A DNA stretch of 64,000 nt from Posidonia oceanica (taxonomy: Eukaryota; Streptophyta; Magnoliopsida; Alismatales; Posidoniaceae), in contig JAZBRS010000037.1 in assembly GCA_037176725.1 (NCBI GenBank), positions 11,116,001-11,180,000 of the forward strand, written 5' to 3'. The stretch's first letter is position 1, and every line of letters starts with the position of its first letter. Position numbers and translations under genes: made by a program. The notes below the pieces were generated by a model that saw only the letters and a program-made list of their open reading frames with translations, made no database searches and had not been told where the DNA came from. Shown in pieces: positions 34,292 through 45,705 of this stretch.

Positions 34292-35472
34292 CCTGGAGCA
34301 GCCCTCGCCTTACAGCCCCCACTTCCTCTATCCTGTCTCCATGCATTTTCCTCTTTAGCCCAGTCTCATTCAAAAAAACAGCAAAGAAAGAAAGAATAGA
34401 ATCATACATTACAATCATAAGCCCGATGATGAAATCGAAAGTGCTTGCCTACTCTGGAAGGAGTCTACTCTACCTCACCTGACACTACTTAGATGTGCTA
34501 ACCAGTGAGGGAGCCACCACTCAGTGAGAACAGGCGAAATACCCAAATCTCCTAGGACTTACAACTCTAGAGGGAGATAAAATGCTAGGATGTGAGCGAG
34601 AGTGTGAGTTATAAAAGAATACACGTCTAAGCATGGACATAAAAAGAAAGAAAGAAAATAGAAGGCGAAGACAGAAGACGCCCCTAGAGATAGAGGCATG
34701 CAGTATGACCCCATCCCTCCTAGTTACCTTGAAGAGGAGTCGAAGTTCGCGCCTAGGAAATCTATAAATCCCATAGGGCCTAGCCACCCCTGTCTAGCAA
34801 GCAACTCCCCAGCCTCAAACCAGGTGCGCATTACCTCCAAGCCAGAGATAGAGGAAACCTGCACGCCTATGTGGGAGCAAAAGAAACACGAAAAAATGAA
34901 AAGAGTAGGTGTAGGTCCTTGAGAGTTTGGCATGGAGCCTGTCATCACCACACCACCATCTAAACAATATCATCACCCTTTCCGAAATGCCACCAGCAAG
35001 TTAGGAGTCTGATAGAGTCCAGTGAGTCAGGGACCGCTCTCTTCCTCTACAGCAGACACTAAGCACTCCATATGCTGAGGGCAAGACACATCAATCATAA
35101 ACCATGCATATATCTACAGCATCAATCATTCCTTTTCCTCTATCCTTCTGCTCTGCAAGGCTCAGCTCGGCACTGAGACAGTACTTCTCCCGAGCACAGG
35201 TTGACCTCCCCCGAGTTACACTGGTCTAGAGCTCCTACCAGCTCTTTCTTATGCAACTTTGCCCTGTGCAGGAGAAACCCCTTGGCTTGAATGTGCTTAG
35301 TTTCTGTGATTCGAATGCTAGCTGTTAACATATTGAACTGCTTTACTAGCTTTGAAATATGCTTCCTTGACAGCCAGTGATTATGTGCCCGTATATGATC
35401 TGATGAACCACAGCCTTGGTTGCAGGTACTTGAAGACTTTGCACCAGTTGCCTGCTTTCTCTCTCTTGTACA
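34292..35472 (+). other. Element D: 3' interior between integrase and DUF7745 ORF
   Basis: About 1.2 kb after the integrase stop. Short ORFs on both strands match nothing I recognise. A possible upstream part of the next ORF lies in a different frame around 35350-35470. Confidence 0.5.
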
Positions 35473-36666
35473 ATGGGTTTCCCCACTTTGGTGACCCCGA
35501 CACATTGCTCCGAGACTCTTTAAGAGTGGATCGACGAGCTCACCAAGGGTGACCGCGAGAGGTTGCGCTTGTGGGGCATACCGTCCAAGCTTTTGAGGGC
35601 GGCTGATGTGGAGGTGAGCCAACATCTCCAGTGTACTGCTGCAAGGTTCTAGAAGCCAACACACCATGTCTTCCGCTTCGGCAGAACGGAGCTAACGCCC
35701 ATGCTGGAGGAAGTACGCCAAATCTGCAGCTTCTCCAAGCTCAGGGGACCAGCTATGTTCATGAGGCGTGACGGCTATGTCGCAGTCTTGAGCCAGCTGA
35801 CTGGACTCTCCACGATGGACTGCAAGAATAAACTGGTCTGCATTGATGGGCCTGTGCCCATGCTCCACCTAAATTACTTTGACGAAGTTGCCAAGAAGTG
35901 CACCGCACTAGGAGATGAGTTGTGGCTCCGAGGCTTTGTCACCTGCTTCCTAGGGGAGTTGATCTTCACACATGGCCGGATGACGGTTGCAATCGAGGTT
36001 GCTGAGATTGCACTTGCTGTGGTGACCCGGCAGATCGACCTGGCACCAGTCGTCCTGATAGAGACTTACCGCGGGCTGGACCGCGTTCCACAACACTGCC
36101 GCCACTTCCACGGCTATGGGGCCCTGATATAGATTTGGCTGACCGGACATCTGGGGATGGACCTTCTGCACCCACAGAGATCGGCCTTTGAGTCTTACTG
36201 CCGCAGTGGCCATGCCCAGACCATTCAGAGCGTCCGTGAGGAATATAAGAGGCTAGAAAAGCTAACGGATGACGCAGTAACCTGGCGTATCATCCCATCC
36301 GCTGCTGAACCTTTTACTGTCTTCTTCAGCACTCGCGACATGCAACTAGTGGTGCTACCAGGGTTCACCTGGTGTGTTGAGTATCACCCTATCCGGTTTA
36401 TGAGGCAGTTCGGCTTCCAGCAAGGCGCCTTTGTTGACAGCACAGCACCTAGGCTTCTTCAACCCTATCCTCTCAGTTCAACTGCTGCTACAACAGAACT
36501 TACCAACCTGATGCGCCATGGAGTGCAGTCGACGAACATCGTGGCTGCAAAAGGCTCAGGGTGTACCCCTGAGTATGTGATTGAGGTGCAGCAACACTGG
36601 CCCATCGACAAGATCCCACCTAGCGCACTTCTATTCCCTGATTCTAGGAGGTCAAAGAAAGCCTGA
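35473..36666 (+). pseudogene. DUF7745 / plant mobile domain-like ORF carried by element D
   Basis: One frame of 398 codons, broken by TAA (35521), TAG (35650) and TAG (36130), the last two explained by TGG and CAG with one G-to-A or C-to-T change. Visible landmarks are LTKGDRERLRLWGIPSKLL, then a stop where Trp is expected before KPTHHVFRFGRTELTPMLEEV-type sequence, a middle with LWLRGFVTCFLGELIF, an EIALAVVTRQIDLAPVVL helix, and HFHGYGALI-x-IWLTGHLG. This order of motifs is that of the plant mobile domain (DUF7745) family, related to MAIN/MAIL1 and found with many plant transposons. It lies on the sense strand downstream of integrase and upstream of the 3' LTR, so it is cargo of D. Its role for the element is unknown. 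The family call is from motif pattern only; no search was run. Confidence 0.75.
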
Positions 36667-36870
36667 ACCAGTAGGGGTGTTTGAGCAGTTGCATGTTCTG
36701 ACGAACATCACGGCTGCAAAAGGCTCAAGGTGCACCCCTGAGTATGTGACTGAAGTGCAGGGACTCTGACCCATCAACGAGATCCCACCTGGCACACCTC
36801 TATTCCCTAATATCAGGAGGTCAAAGAAAGCCCAAACCAGTTAGGGCGTTTGCGCAGTTGCATGTTCTGT
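36532..36870 (+). repeat. 169-bp tandem duplication at the 3' end of the DUF7745 ORF
   Basis: Copies start at acgaacatc 36532 and 36701. Each includes ggctgcaaaaggctca, cccctgagtatgtga and aggaggtcaaagaaagcc. The first copy forms the ORF's C-terminus; the second is downstream and out of use. Confidence 0.85.
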
Positions 36871-37189
36871 TTTGAGTCATGCTGTATCTTATTCAGCCTG
36901 CTATAGGCATGTAACCAGGACTTAATTAATGCAAAGATGTTTTGTGCCAATTACTTGTGTTGCAAGTTTGCTTTCCTTAGCTTGATGCATATGTGTTCTT
37001 ACCAATCATGCCTTGGGCCTCTAGCCAGGTTTGCTACCAGAATACTGCATGGGACGCATTGAGTAGTTCACAAAGTTAGGAGCAGCGACCAGGACTCTCA
37101 GCACAAGGAAGTTGCAAGAAAGCCCCCATACTCTATCCAGATGCCAGAATCTCTGCAGACCAATGCCATCAAATCAAGCAAGGCCGTCG
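36871..37189 (+). other. Element D: noncoding 3' interior
   Basis: About 320 bp with no recognisable coding or repeat signal, leading into the hairpin array. Confidence 0.5.
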
Positions 37190-37783
37190 AGCAACTCATC
37201 ACCGGGCTGATACCCCTAACTATCTGGTGATGAGTCCATCAACTCGTCACCAGGCTGGTACCCCTAACTACTCGTTTGGCAAACATGTCAATTTTGTCTC
37301 CATCCTTCGCTTTCCGATGCCAGGGGCGCTTCAGCTGTCCCCTGGTATCATTCCTGATACCAGGGGCATCTTTTTTGCTGTCCTGTGGTATCACTCCCCC
37401 ATCTTTCCCCGGCTGACATACCTAACTGTCACAGGTTCATCTGCTGTTGCCCCTTTCCTTTTCTTTTTCTTTCGTTATCACTTTTTTTCTTTGTTTTCCG
37501 GTCAATAGGTCTGAAACCAATCCTCGGTCGATAAGTCCAAAACTTATCACCTTTTTTTCTTTGTTTTCGGGTCGATAGGTCCGAAACCTATCCTCGGTCG
37601 ATAAGTCTGAAACTTATCATTTGCATTTGCATCCTTTCTGGTCAATAGGTCCGAAACCTATCATCGGTCGATGAGTCCAAACTCATCCTTCCAGTCGATA
37701 AGTCCGAAATTTACCATTTGCATTTTCTTTTGCGGTCGATGAGTCTGAAAATCATCCTTCCGGTCGATAAGTCCAAAACTTAT
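37190..37783 (+). repeat. Array of covarying hairpins abutting the 3' LTR of element D
   Basis: After two related units (37190-37262) come about nine copies of GGTCGATRRGT-loop-ACYYATC. Examples: GATAAGT-CCAAA-ACTTATC (37530-37548), GATAGGT-CCGAA-ACCTATC (37574-37592), GATAAGT-CTGAA-ACTTATC (37600-37618), GATGAGT-CCAA-ACTCATC (37670-37687). The two variable positions in the left arm are matched by complementary changes in the right arm. The last unit (37766-37783) ends on the base before the LTR's TG, where a purine tract would be expected; none is visible. Confidence 0.85.
37339..37366 (+). other. Perfect 12-bp hairpin CCCCTGGTATCA/TGATACCAGGGG (element D)
   Basis: Twelve paired bases with loop TTCC, followed by gcatcttttttgctg. 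The same stem and the same flanking gcatc...gctg words occur in element C (13345-13371 and 13054-13080, opposite strand). Confidence 0.85.
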
Positions 37784-38362
37784 TGTAGACACCCCAATTT
37801 GACTGCCATTTGGTGGATTTCACTCGAGGATCGAGCTTAGAAACCTAAAACCCCACTTTCCACCAAAACCCCATCCAAACCCTAAAACTTGACCAAAACC
37901 CAAACATTTCTCCCCCAACATAGACCTAGGCCCATTAGAAACCCAATAGGCCCATTTAGAAGCCCAGTTGAGACAAGAAGGTCCAGTCGCCAGTCACACA
38001 GGCAACTGGACTGTGTTGTCACCACTCGCAGGGGCGACTCAGTCTCACCTGTTCAAGCTTTCTCCCACGTAGACCGCCACCTCCCACGACCTGCAACCGC
38101 GTGGTTCGCCCGTTGTCGTGCACGCCATGCTTGTCAGATCCCACGCCATGCCCTGTCACCCACTCCTGTGCATGCCATGCCCTACCACCATCCTCCTTGG
38201 GCAGAGCGCCGAACAAAACCACAACCCAACTCTCGAACTCTCACCATGGGGGAGAGCTCACTTCCTCACACATTTCGATCGGCCATTTCCCATGCTTCCA
38301 GAGTGACCCAGAGCCAAAAAACACTTTCTGAGCAATCCCCGAGCATCCCTGGACGCCGACAT
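37784..38362 (+). mobile_element. Element D: start of 3' LTR, interrupted by element G
   Basis: It begins TGTAGACACCCCAATTTGAC and resembles the LTR start of element B (minus strand from 27503), so B and D are probably one family. After 579 bp it is cut by the TGTAACGACC end of element G. The rest of the LTR is not found to the right of G within the window. No gene; ORFs here are chance. Confidence 0.8.
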
Positions 38363-39382
38363 TGTAACGACCCGAGTCGCTACCAACAAAACCAAGCCCA
38401 CAAAAATTTAAAACTTAATTAACTATTACAATTACAATAAACTACTGGGCTAAACAACAAATATCTGTATCAAGAACTTGCAGTGAACAGCTACGTAACT
38501 CCCACTATATGCACTATAACTCCAAACCAGCTAATCATCTGTACCTACAAACCACACAAAGCACACGTGAGTGACCTAGAAATCGTCACCCAGCACACAC
38601 CTCGCAAAAATCCCGTGAGAAACCGGCAGAAAACCTCAAATACGGCACAACCGGTAAAACCCCAAAAATCTAGGTCCACAACAGACAATATAATTAAATA
38701 AAACACCCTTCCCAAAGCCAACATGCTAAAATCGGGAAAAGCAGGTGTTTACAAAATATTTCACAAAGCCACGGCCCATCGGCCCAAAACCTCAGAAACC
38801 ACTCAAAACCCTCCAACCCCTCAGGCTAGGAAAACACTCGGCCCCCCGGCCAAAACAAGGTGAAAATACCTCGCAAAGCTAAATCTCAATCAATATAATG
38901 GCCCACCAGCCCAAAACTCAAACCAAAGCCACATGCCATAACTAGGCGGGAAAACAACTGGCCTACTACGGCCCAAAACACAACCACAAATCTCACGCCA
39001 TACACAAGTGGAAAAGTAACTGGCCCAATATGGCTCAAACACAGTAAAACCTCACTAAGCCCAAACTCAGGCAAAGCTCAAGGCTTAATACGGACAGCAA
39101 CAACCAAAACACAACCCCACAGGCACAAAACCACAACTGATTGTGTTGCCTAGCGCCAAGCAACCGACCTGGCCTCAAGCAGTAGCCAGGGACTCACCCC
39201 TACAGCTCACTTCACTGCCACGAACACCTACCCTGTGGAGGAGCATGTCCGTCTCGGATCTCGTCACTAGAGATGCCTCAAAAGCGATCCCCCACCAGGG
39301 AAAGCTACTCACCCCAACTGGGCAAGCTGTCCTCACTTAGGACAAACCACAGGGCATGCCTAATATACGGCGACCTCAACTC

Positions 39383-39478
39383 AGTGCTCCGAACCACTAA
39401 AGGCTCCAACCCCTAGGCTCAGCCAGCACCAGTGCTCTGAACCACTAAAGGCTCCAACCCCTAGGCTCAGCCAGCACC
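39383..39478. repeat. 48-bp tandem duplication in LTR G
   Basis: Two near-identical units, starting agtgctcc at 39383 and agtgctct at 39431, each containing actaaaggctccaac and ctaggctcagcc. Confidence 0.85.
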
Positions 39479-39844
39479 CAAAACCAGGCGAGTCCCAGTG
39501 CCCGTAACAACTAGGGTATCATGCCCAGCTACGCAGGAGTATCATACCTCCTGAGTCCGCTGCTACGATACCACTAGGTTCGGCCGGCACCCCAACCCCC
39601 AAACCTCAACCCAGGCGAAGTGTACGACACACCAGGAAAGCCGTCGCATCCCCGGGTCCAGCCAACACAACTCCCAAGTTTTCGACCACGAAAAACCTTG
39701 GCAAAACCATTTACAAATCATTCATATTTTTCCTCAAAATCTCTTTGAAACATTTATCAAATATCATGGGCTAACGCACAATAAGGCCCAAAACCAACCG
39801 AGGAAACCACATTAGAAAACAAGCCCGGGAGAGCATCCCAGACC

Positions 39845-40140
39845 AAAATCGGTAGACCGATACTCCAACCGGTAGACCGAAAATCCCTGTTTTGGTGGAA
39901 CCAAATCCACCGACCGACCGGTCCGTAGAGTGATCGGCAGACCGATACCACACCAGTCATACCGAAAATCCCTGCTTCGGTGGAACAAAATCCACCGACC
40001 GACCGATCGAACCCTGAAAACGGCAGACTGATCAATAACGGTCGACCGAAATCAGGTCCTAATCTAAATCTGACGGAAAAAGGTGACACCGATATCACAC
40101 TGGTGTACCGATTTCCCCCAGAAATCGGCAGACCAACCAA
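39845..40140. repeat. Palindrome cluster and 85-bp degenerate repeats in LTR G
   Basis: Two units offset by 85 bp begin ccgaaaatccctg at 39877 and 39962, each with a GGTGGA...TCCACC hairpin. Around them CGGTAGACCG, CGGCAGACCG and CGGTCGACCG palindromes or close variants recur about seven times. Confidence 0.7.
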
Positions 40141-40967
40141 AAAGGTCATGCCGAACCAGGGCAGTGCAGCCAACTTATAAAATCGACTTAAAACCCAAAA
40201 CACTCGAATCAAACTCTAAAACTAGCGTGCCATATACCCGAATCTCCAGAATAAAACAAGGAATGCAATCATACCCTCAATATGGCATTCTGAGGCACGC
40301 AACACAAGAAAACACAGGAAATCCAATATTCAAATCATTTTCTATAAAAACCTCAAAACACTATCAAATCCACGCCAAACCAAGCGTGCAACACATGCAA
40401 ACGAGCACCTCAACTCGAGCAACACAAATATATCACAATCGCCTCAATCTGAGGCCCAAAACACCGGAATCCACCAGAAAACCAATAATTAGGCAATTAA
40501 GCCGCTTGGGCCATAAATTCGGCCAAAAACCATATAAAATCTCTAAAAATTACCAAACCTCTACCACAGCATATAAACATGGCAAGGTACACAATAAAAT
40601 CATATTCAAGCCGTTTGAGAGCATACAACCTCATCAAACAATGGAAAACCACATTCAAGTCATAAACCCACTGAAGCCAAATAAATTCGCCTAAATGCAT
40701 ATAAATCCCTAAAAATTGCCAAACTCAAATATAACATACAAAACATGGCAAGGGACACATGCAAGGCAATATCTAAATATTTAAGCTCCTAGGGCGAGGC
40801 GTATAGCTTGGGACAGAGGGACAACCCCCGTCCACCGGCGATCCACACGCACACCGAGCTCCACACGCCACACACGGGCACGCCACTCCACCTAGACGAT
40901 GATTGGAGCTCGCCACATCACCGTCGGCCACCACCGCACGCCGGCCACCACCACAGCCACCATCGAT

Positions 40968-41262
40968 AGAGAAAGAGGAAGAGGAAGGAGGGGACGGGAG
41001 GGGGAGAAAGGGGAAAGGAGGAGGGAGGGAGAGGAAGGAGGGGGAGATGGATGGGGAGAGGGAGAGGAGGAGGAAGATGCGCCGGCCAGCTAGGGCACGG
41101 GCAAAAGGAGGAGGGGAGGAGGAGCGGGCACGAGCGGGGGAGAGGGGGGGATGTGCGCGCGTGAGGGGGAGGGAGATGGCACGCGCAGGGAGGAAGGGAA
41201 AGAAGGGAGGGGGAGAGCACATGAGGGGGAGGGGGTGGGAAGGAGAGAGAGAGGGAAGGAGG

Positions 41263-41294
<32 letters not shown>

Positions 41295-41320
41295 GAAAGG
41301 GAGAGGAAGAGAGAGAACAA
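40968..41320. repeat. Long purine tract / GA-rich low complexity in LTR G
   Basis: About 350 bp of almost pure A/G on the plus strand (C/T on the LTR's sense strand), including a (GA)n run at about 41265-41300. It generates spurious Arg/Gly/Glu-rich ORFs. Confidence 0.85.
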
Positions 41321-41517
41321 GCTAGGGATCAGACCACAATCTGTCCCACCAACCACCACAAGTGGGAGTCCACTACAACAATACATGTGGAAACCCACAC
41401 AAACCACAGATAGGGCCCACCACCAACTCAAGTGGGGCCCGCAAGGCCAATAACACCCGACCAAAGCCAAGGAATTCATTAAAAAGCATACAAGGAAATA
41501 AATTCCCAGGTGTTACA

Positions 41518-44458
41518 TCATAAACACCTAAAAAGGATTTCGCCCCCGAAATCAATGGTAGGCAAAAAGTTGCGGGTACCGAGCAAGGATGCCATCCTCG
41601 CGCTCCCAAGTGGCCTCTTCTGCTCCATGATGCTGTCATTTCACAAGAACCAGCGGAATCACCTTATTCCATAACACCTATTCTCTGTGATCAACAATCT
41701 GGACAGCCTCCTCAACATAGGAGAGATCTTCCTGGAGCACCTCCGGCTGAACAAGGATCACCTGTGAAACATCAGCCAGACACTTCCTCAGCATGGAGAT
41801 GTGGAACACGCTGTGCACTGCCAACAACTCTGGTGGTAGGGCCAATCTATAGGCTACTTCACCAACCCTCTGTGTGATCTAGTACGGGCCAATATAGCAG
41901 GGACTCAGCTTCCCATGCTTGCCAAACCTCTTCACCCCTTTGGTCGGTGAAATCTTTAAGAACACAAAGTCTCCCACCAGAAACTCCAATGGTCTCCGCC
42001 TCTGGTCAACATAACTCTTCTGCCGACTCTGTGCAGTCAGAAGCCTTCTGCGGATTAAGTCCACCTTATCCGCATACTGCTGCACAAACTCCGGACCAAG
42101 AAGCTGCCGCTCACCTACCTTGCTCTAGCAAACCAAGGATCTACAGGGCCTACCATACAAAGCCTCGTATGGTGCCATCCTGATGCTAGAGTGGTAGCTA
42201 TTGTTGTAAGCAAACTCAACCAACGGCAGGTGGTCCTCCCAACTTCCTTGCAAATCCAGGGCACAAGCTCTCAACATATCCTCCAGAGTCTGGATAGTCC
42301 TCTCTGTCTGACCATCCGACTGAGGGTGGAAAGCTGTACTGAAATTGAGTACCGTGCTAAAAGCCTCCTGTTGAGTCCTCTAGAACCTTGAGGTAAACCG
42401 CGTGTCTCTATCAGACACAATGGATACAGGAACACCATGCAGCCGAACGATCTCCGATACATACAGTTCTACCAACCGCCGTAGAGGAAGATTCACTCGG
42501 ATAGCAAGAAAATGAGCTGACTTGGTTAGCTGATCAACGATCACCCACACGGTGTCGTTCTTCCTCGGAGAACGCGGCAACCCAGTCACAAAATCCATAG
42601 AGATGTGCTCCCATTTCCATCCCGGTATACTCAATGGCTGTAGAGTTCCTCCAGGTCTCTGGTGCTCTGCCTTGACTAGCTGGCAGGTCACACACCTTGC
42701 CACATAGTCAGCAACTTCTCTCTTCATGCCAGGCCAACAAAAATTCTACTTCAGATCCTAATACATCTTCGTGGATCCTAGGTGGACGGTATACTTGGAT
42801 CTATGAGCTTCATCCAGTAACCTCCGCCTGGCCTCCTCGTACTGGGGCACAAACAAGCGCTGATCAAACCTCAGCTCCCCATGTACGCCAAGAGAAAAGT
42901 CCGACGCTTCCCCAGCGCGCAACTTCTCAACAGTAGCCTGAAAGAAGGAATCTGTCTACTGACAAGCAATAATGAACTCCACTAGCTTGGGACGAACAGA
43001 CAAGCTCGCCATATAGGCACCGCCTGCTCCCCGATGTAGTCTCTTGAGTCCACAGTCAGCCAGATCCTCCAACATGGTCCACTCCTTGACCATCAGGCTC
43101 ACCATGACGCGCATACGCCAACTCAGAGCATCGGCGACCACGTTGGCCTTCCTAGGGTGGTAGGACAAACTGAAATCATAGTCCTTAAGATACTCCACCC
43201 ACCTCTGCTGCCGCATGTTGAGGTCCTTCTGAGTAAATATATACTTCAGACTCTTGTGATCTGTGTAGATCTCAAACTGCTCCCCATACAGGTAGTGTCG
43301 CCAAAGCTTCAGCGCGAACACCACGGCAGCCATCTCAAGGTCATGGGTAGGGGAGTTCTTCTCGTGGTCTTTCAACTGACGGGAGGCATAAGCCACAACA
43401 TTGCCACGCTGCATCAGAACACTACCCAACCCAACACCACTAGCATCACTATAAACAGTGAAGCCACCACTACTAGATGGCAAGGTCAGAACATGAGCAG
43501 AAGTCAAACGAGCCTTCAACTCATTGAAACTCGCCTCACAACCTTGGTCCCAAATAAACGGAACCCCTTGCTTGGTGAGAGCTGTCAGGGATGAAGCAAT
43601 AGAAGAGAAATCCCTGATAAACCTCCTGTAGTAACCTGCCAATCCGAGGAAACTTCTAATCTCAGTCACACTCCTGGGTCTCTGCCAATTGCTAACAGCC
43701 TCAACCTTGGCAGGATTAACTCTAAAGCCATCTCCAGAGATAAGGTGGCCAAGGAACATAACCTCCCTCAACCAAAACTCACACTTGGAGAACTTGGCGT
43801 ACAGCTAGTGCTGCCTCAGAACATCTAGCACTGCCCTCAGATGTTGGGCCTGAGCTGCCTCATCTGAGGAGTAGACCAAGATGTCGTCTACAAAGACCAC
43901 CACAAACTGGTCCAAGAAAGGCCTGAAGATCCGGTTCATCAATGCCATGAATGCGGCAGGGGCGTTGGTCAAGCTAAAAGGCATAACCACGAACTCATCA
44001 ATGCCATACCGCGTCTGGAAAGCAGTCTTCTGAATGTCTGAATCATGGATCCTCAACTGGTGATATCCTGATCTCAAATCAATCTTCGAGAAGACGGAAG
44101 CAGACTGCAACTGGTCAAACAAGTCTTCCACACAGGGCAAGGGATACTTGTTCTTCACTATAAGTTGATTCAACATCCGGTAGTCTATACACAACCGGAG
44201 TAAACCATCCTTCTTACGAACGAACAAGACAGACGCTCCCCACGGAGACACACTTGGCCTGATGAACCCCTTGTCCAGCAACTCCTGCAGTTGGGTCTTG
44301 AGCTCCTGCAACTCAGTTGGTGCCATCCGATAAGGATTCTTCGCAACAGCACCACTGCTCGGAGTCAGCTCAATAAAGCACTCCACTTCCCTGTGAGGTG
44401 GCATGCCAGGCAAATCATCCGGGAAAACATCGAGATATTCACACACAACAGATATGTT
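41518..44458 (-). pseudogene. pol: Element G: chromovirus pol (RT, RNase H, integrase, chromodomain), truncated and broken
   Basis: Read right to left. RT starts within [11 protein letters not shown] (about 44440), with [20 protein letters not shown] and active site FVDD (about 43880). A TAG near 43804 replaces a Lys-type codon in the usual HKLYAKFSK context. RNase H has FTVYSDASG and the conserved [17 protein letters not shown] (43771-42956). Integrase has the C-x2-C zinc end (RCVTCQ), MDFVTGLP and SDRDTRF (42727-42380), then a stop. The integrase C-terminus follows at 42085-41879, then a chromodomain-like region (EDLSYVEEAVQIVDHRE, ATWERED) at about 41760-41580 with two stops. Gag and protease are missing: homology ends near 44458. 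The chromodomain places it in the Tekay/Del group. It is not functional. Confidence 0.88.
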
Positions 44459-44580
44459 GTGAATGTGGATGTGGATTTTTGGGGTACTTGAGTTGAAGAT
44501 GCCAGCGCTTCCATGACGTCGACAGCTTTGTTGTGATCGCCACTCGCCTTTGGGTAGAAAAGGCACCTAGGGGGAGATTG
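44459..44580. other. Unassigned junction between elements G and F
   Basis: About 120 bp not recognisable as RT of G or as LTR of F. It ends gggggagat, a form seen in polypurine tracts, directly before the possible LTR end at 44581. Confidence 0.3.
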
Positions 44581-45143
44581 TGAAGATGTGGGTCCTCGGA
44601 CCACTAGATCGATGGCTGGATGTCGTCTAGCGGCATCCTCGTGCTACGCAAGCGTTTTCCTTTCCTTCAAAACAAATCAAAAGAGAAGATCTAGATTAGT
44701 TGGTGTGTAGTAAATGATAATGAAAAAGAACAGAGAATACTAGAAACAAATAAATCTAATACTGACCGGGGGTTGTTCCCCGCATGCATATGCTATAGGT
44801 CCTATTTTAAGGAATGCAATATGAGATGTAATAAGAAAGATTGGAAGAAGATACTCCCTTCACCCTCGTGCTATTTGCAGTGGAGTAGAAGTGGAGGCAC
44901 GGTCGGAGCTCCGGCTAAGTTCGAGATCTCTGGGATCGTAGTTGGGATGTAGTGATCTCTGGGATCTTAGATTTCTCTTTGGATAGAGGGTGGAGACTAG
45001 GGTTTCTGGTTTGGAAACTCTAGCTGTTTGAAGGTGGAAGCTCAGAAACCTAAAACCTAAAGAGAATTCTCTCTGACCTGACTGAGGGGGCTCTCTCTCT
45101 CTCCAAAGTTCCAACCAGGGGTTCAAACACTGACCCACGGGGT

Positions 45144-45152
45144 CTATTTATA
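45144..45152 (-). promoter_or_regulatory. TATA box of LTR F
   Basis: TATAAATAG on the minus strand, an exact plant TATA consensus, about 910 bp from the LTR start. It supports minus-strand transcription of this LTR. Confidence 0.5.
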
Positions 45153-45214
45153 AACTCCAAGGGGTGTAGGGACGGTTGGAGTTCAGAAAATTCTAGAAAA
45201 GTGGCAGTTAGTTT

Positions 45215-45705
45215 GAGTCGCCGGTTGGACAGACGCCTAAACCTAGCAACCGCTTGGTCAAAGTATGGGAAGACCCGGGAACGAGGCCACGATAGTTAGT
45301 CACCGATTTAGGTGGCGCCTAACAGTTGGGGTGATGTGTGAAATAACCGTGGAAAAGAGGTTCGAAGGAGACCACGATTGTTAGTCGCCTCATGTAATGG
45401 CACCTAATGGTCAAGGATCGTGGGGGAGACCGAGGCAGTTCCGCAACCGTCTAGTTGCCTGGTGTGGTGGCGCCTAAAGGTTGAGGGGTTAGTGGGAATT
45501 GACCGTGGAAAAGCAACTGCCAGAGCGGTTATGACTTGTTAGTCGCCCCTTTGGATGACGTCTACCATAGTCGCCTGATAATGGGGTGCCTATACGGGTC
45601 ACCTCCTCAGTTGGCTACAAAGTAGCTCGCCTTTTGGATGGACGTCCGTCTTAGTCACCTCTTTAAATGGCGCCTATGGTGGTCGCCTCCTCAGTTGGCA
45701 ACTAA
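45215..45705. repeat. Degenerate repeats with paired GTCGCC / GGCGCCTA words in LTR F
   Basis: Eight or nine blocks of the form agtcgcc-(about 10 nt)-tggcgccta occur near 45217, 45296, 45384, 45455, 45541, 45570, 45652 and 45680, spaced mostly 70-90 bp. The two words are partly complementary. Confidence 0.6.

Larger units (their letters stand above)
38363..41517 (-). mobile_element. Element G: 3' LTR of a chromovirus-type Ty3/Gypsy element (3155 bp)
   Basis: On the minus strand it runs from TGTAACACCTGGG (41517) to GGGTCGTTACA (38363), ends typical of Tekay/Del chromoviruses. The five bases at 38358-38362 (GACAT) would be one target-site copy. Inside are a 48-bp tandem duplication, a cluster of CGGTnGACCG palindromes with 85-bp repeats, and a 350-bp purine tract. 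ORFs within, including those in the purine tract, are not genes. Confidence 0.85.

Noticed and set aside
40903..41325. 140-codon Arg/Glu/Gly-rich ORF
   Set aside because: Translation of a purine tract; all three frames are open.
44560..44600. Plus-strand polypurine tract and LTR start (gggggagat|tgtgaag), as for a Copia element
   Set aside because: Possible, but no Copia RT or RNase H precedes it, and the TATA box and the ggaggggcatc/TGTAGATATC junction at 46060 favour a minus-strand LTR ending here. Left open in the annotation of F.
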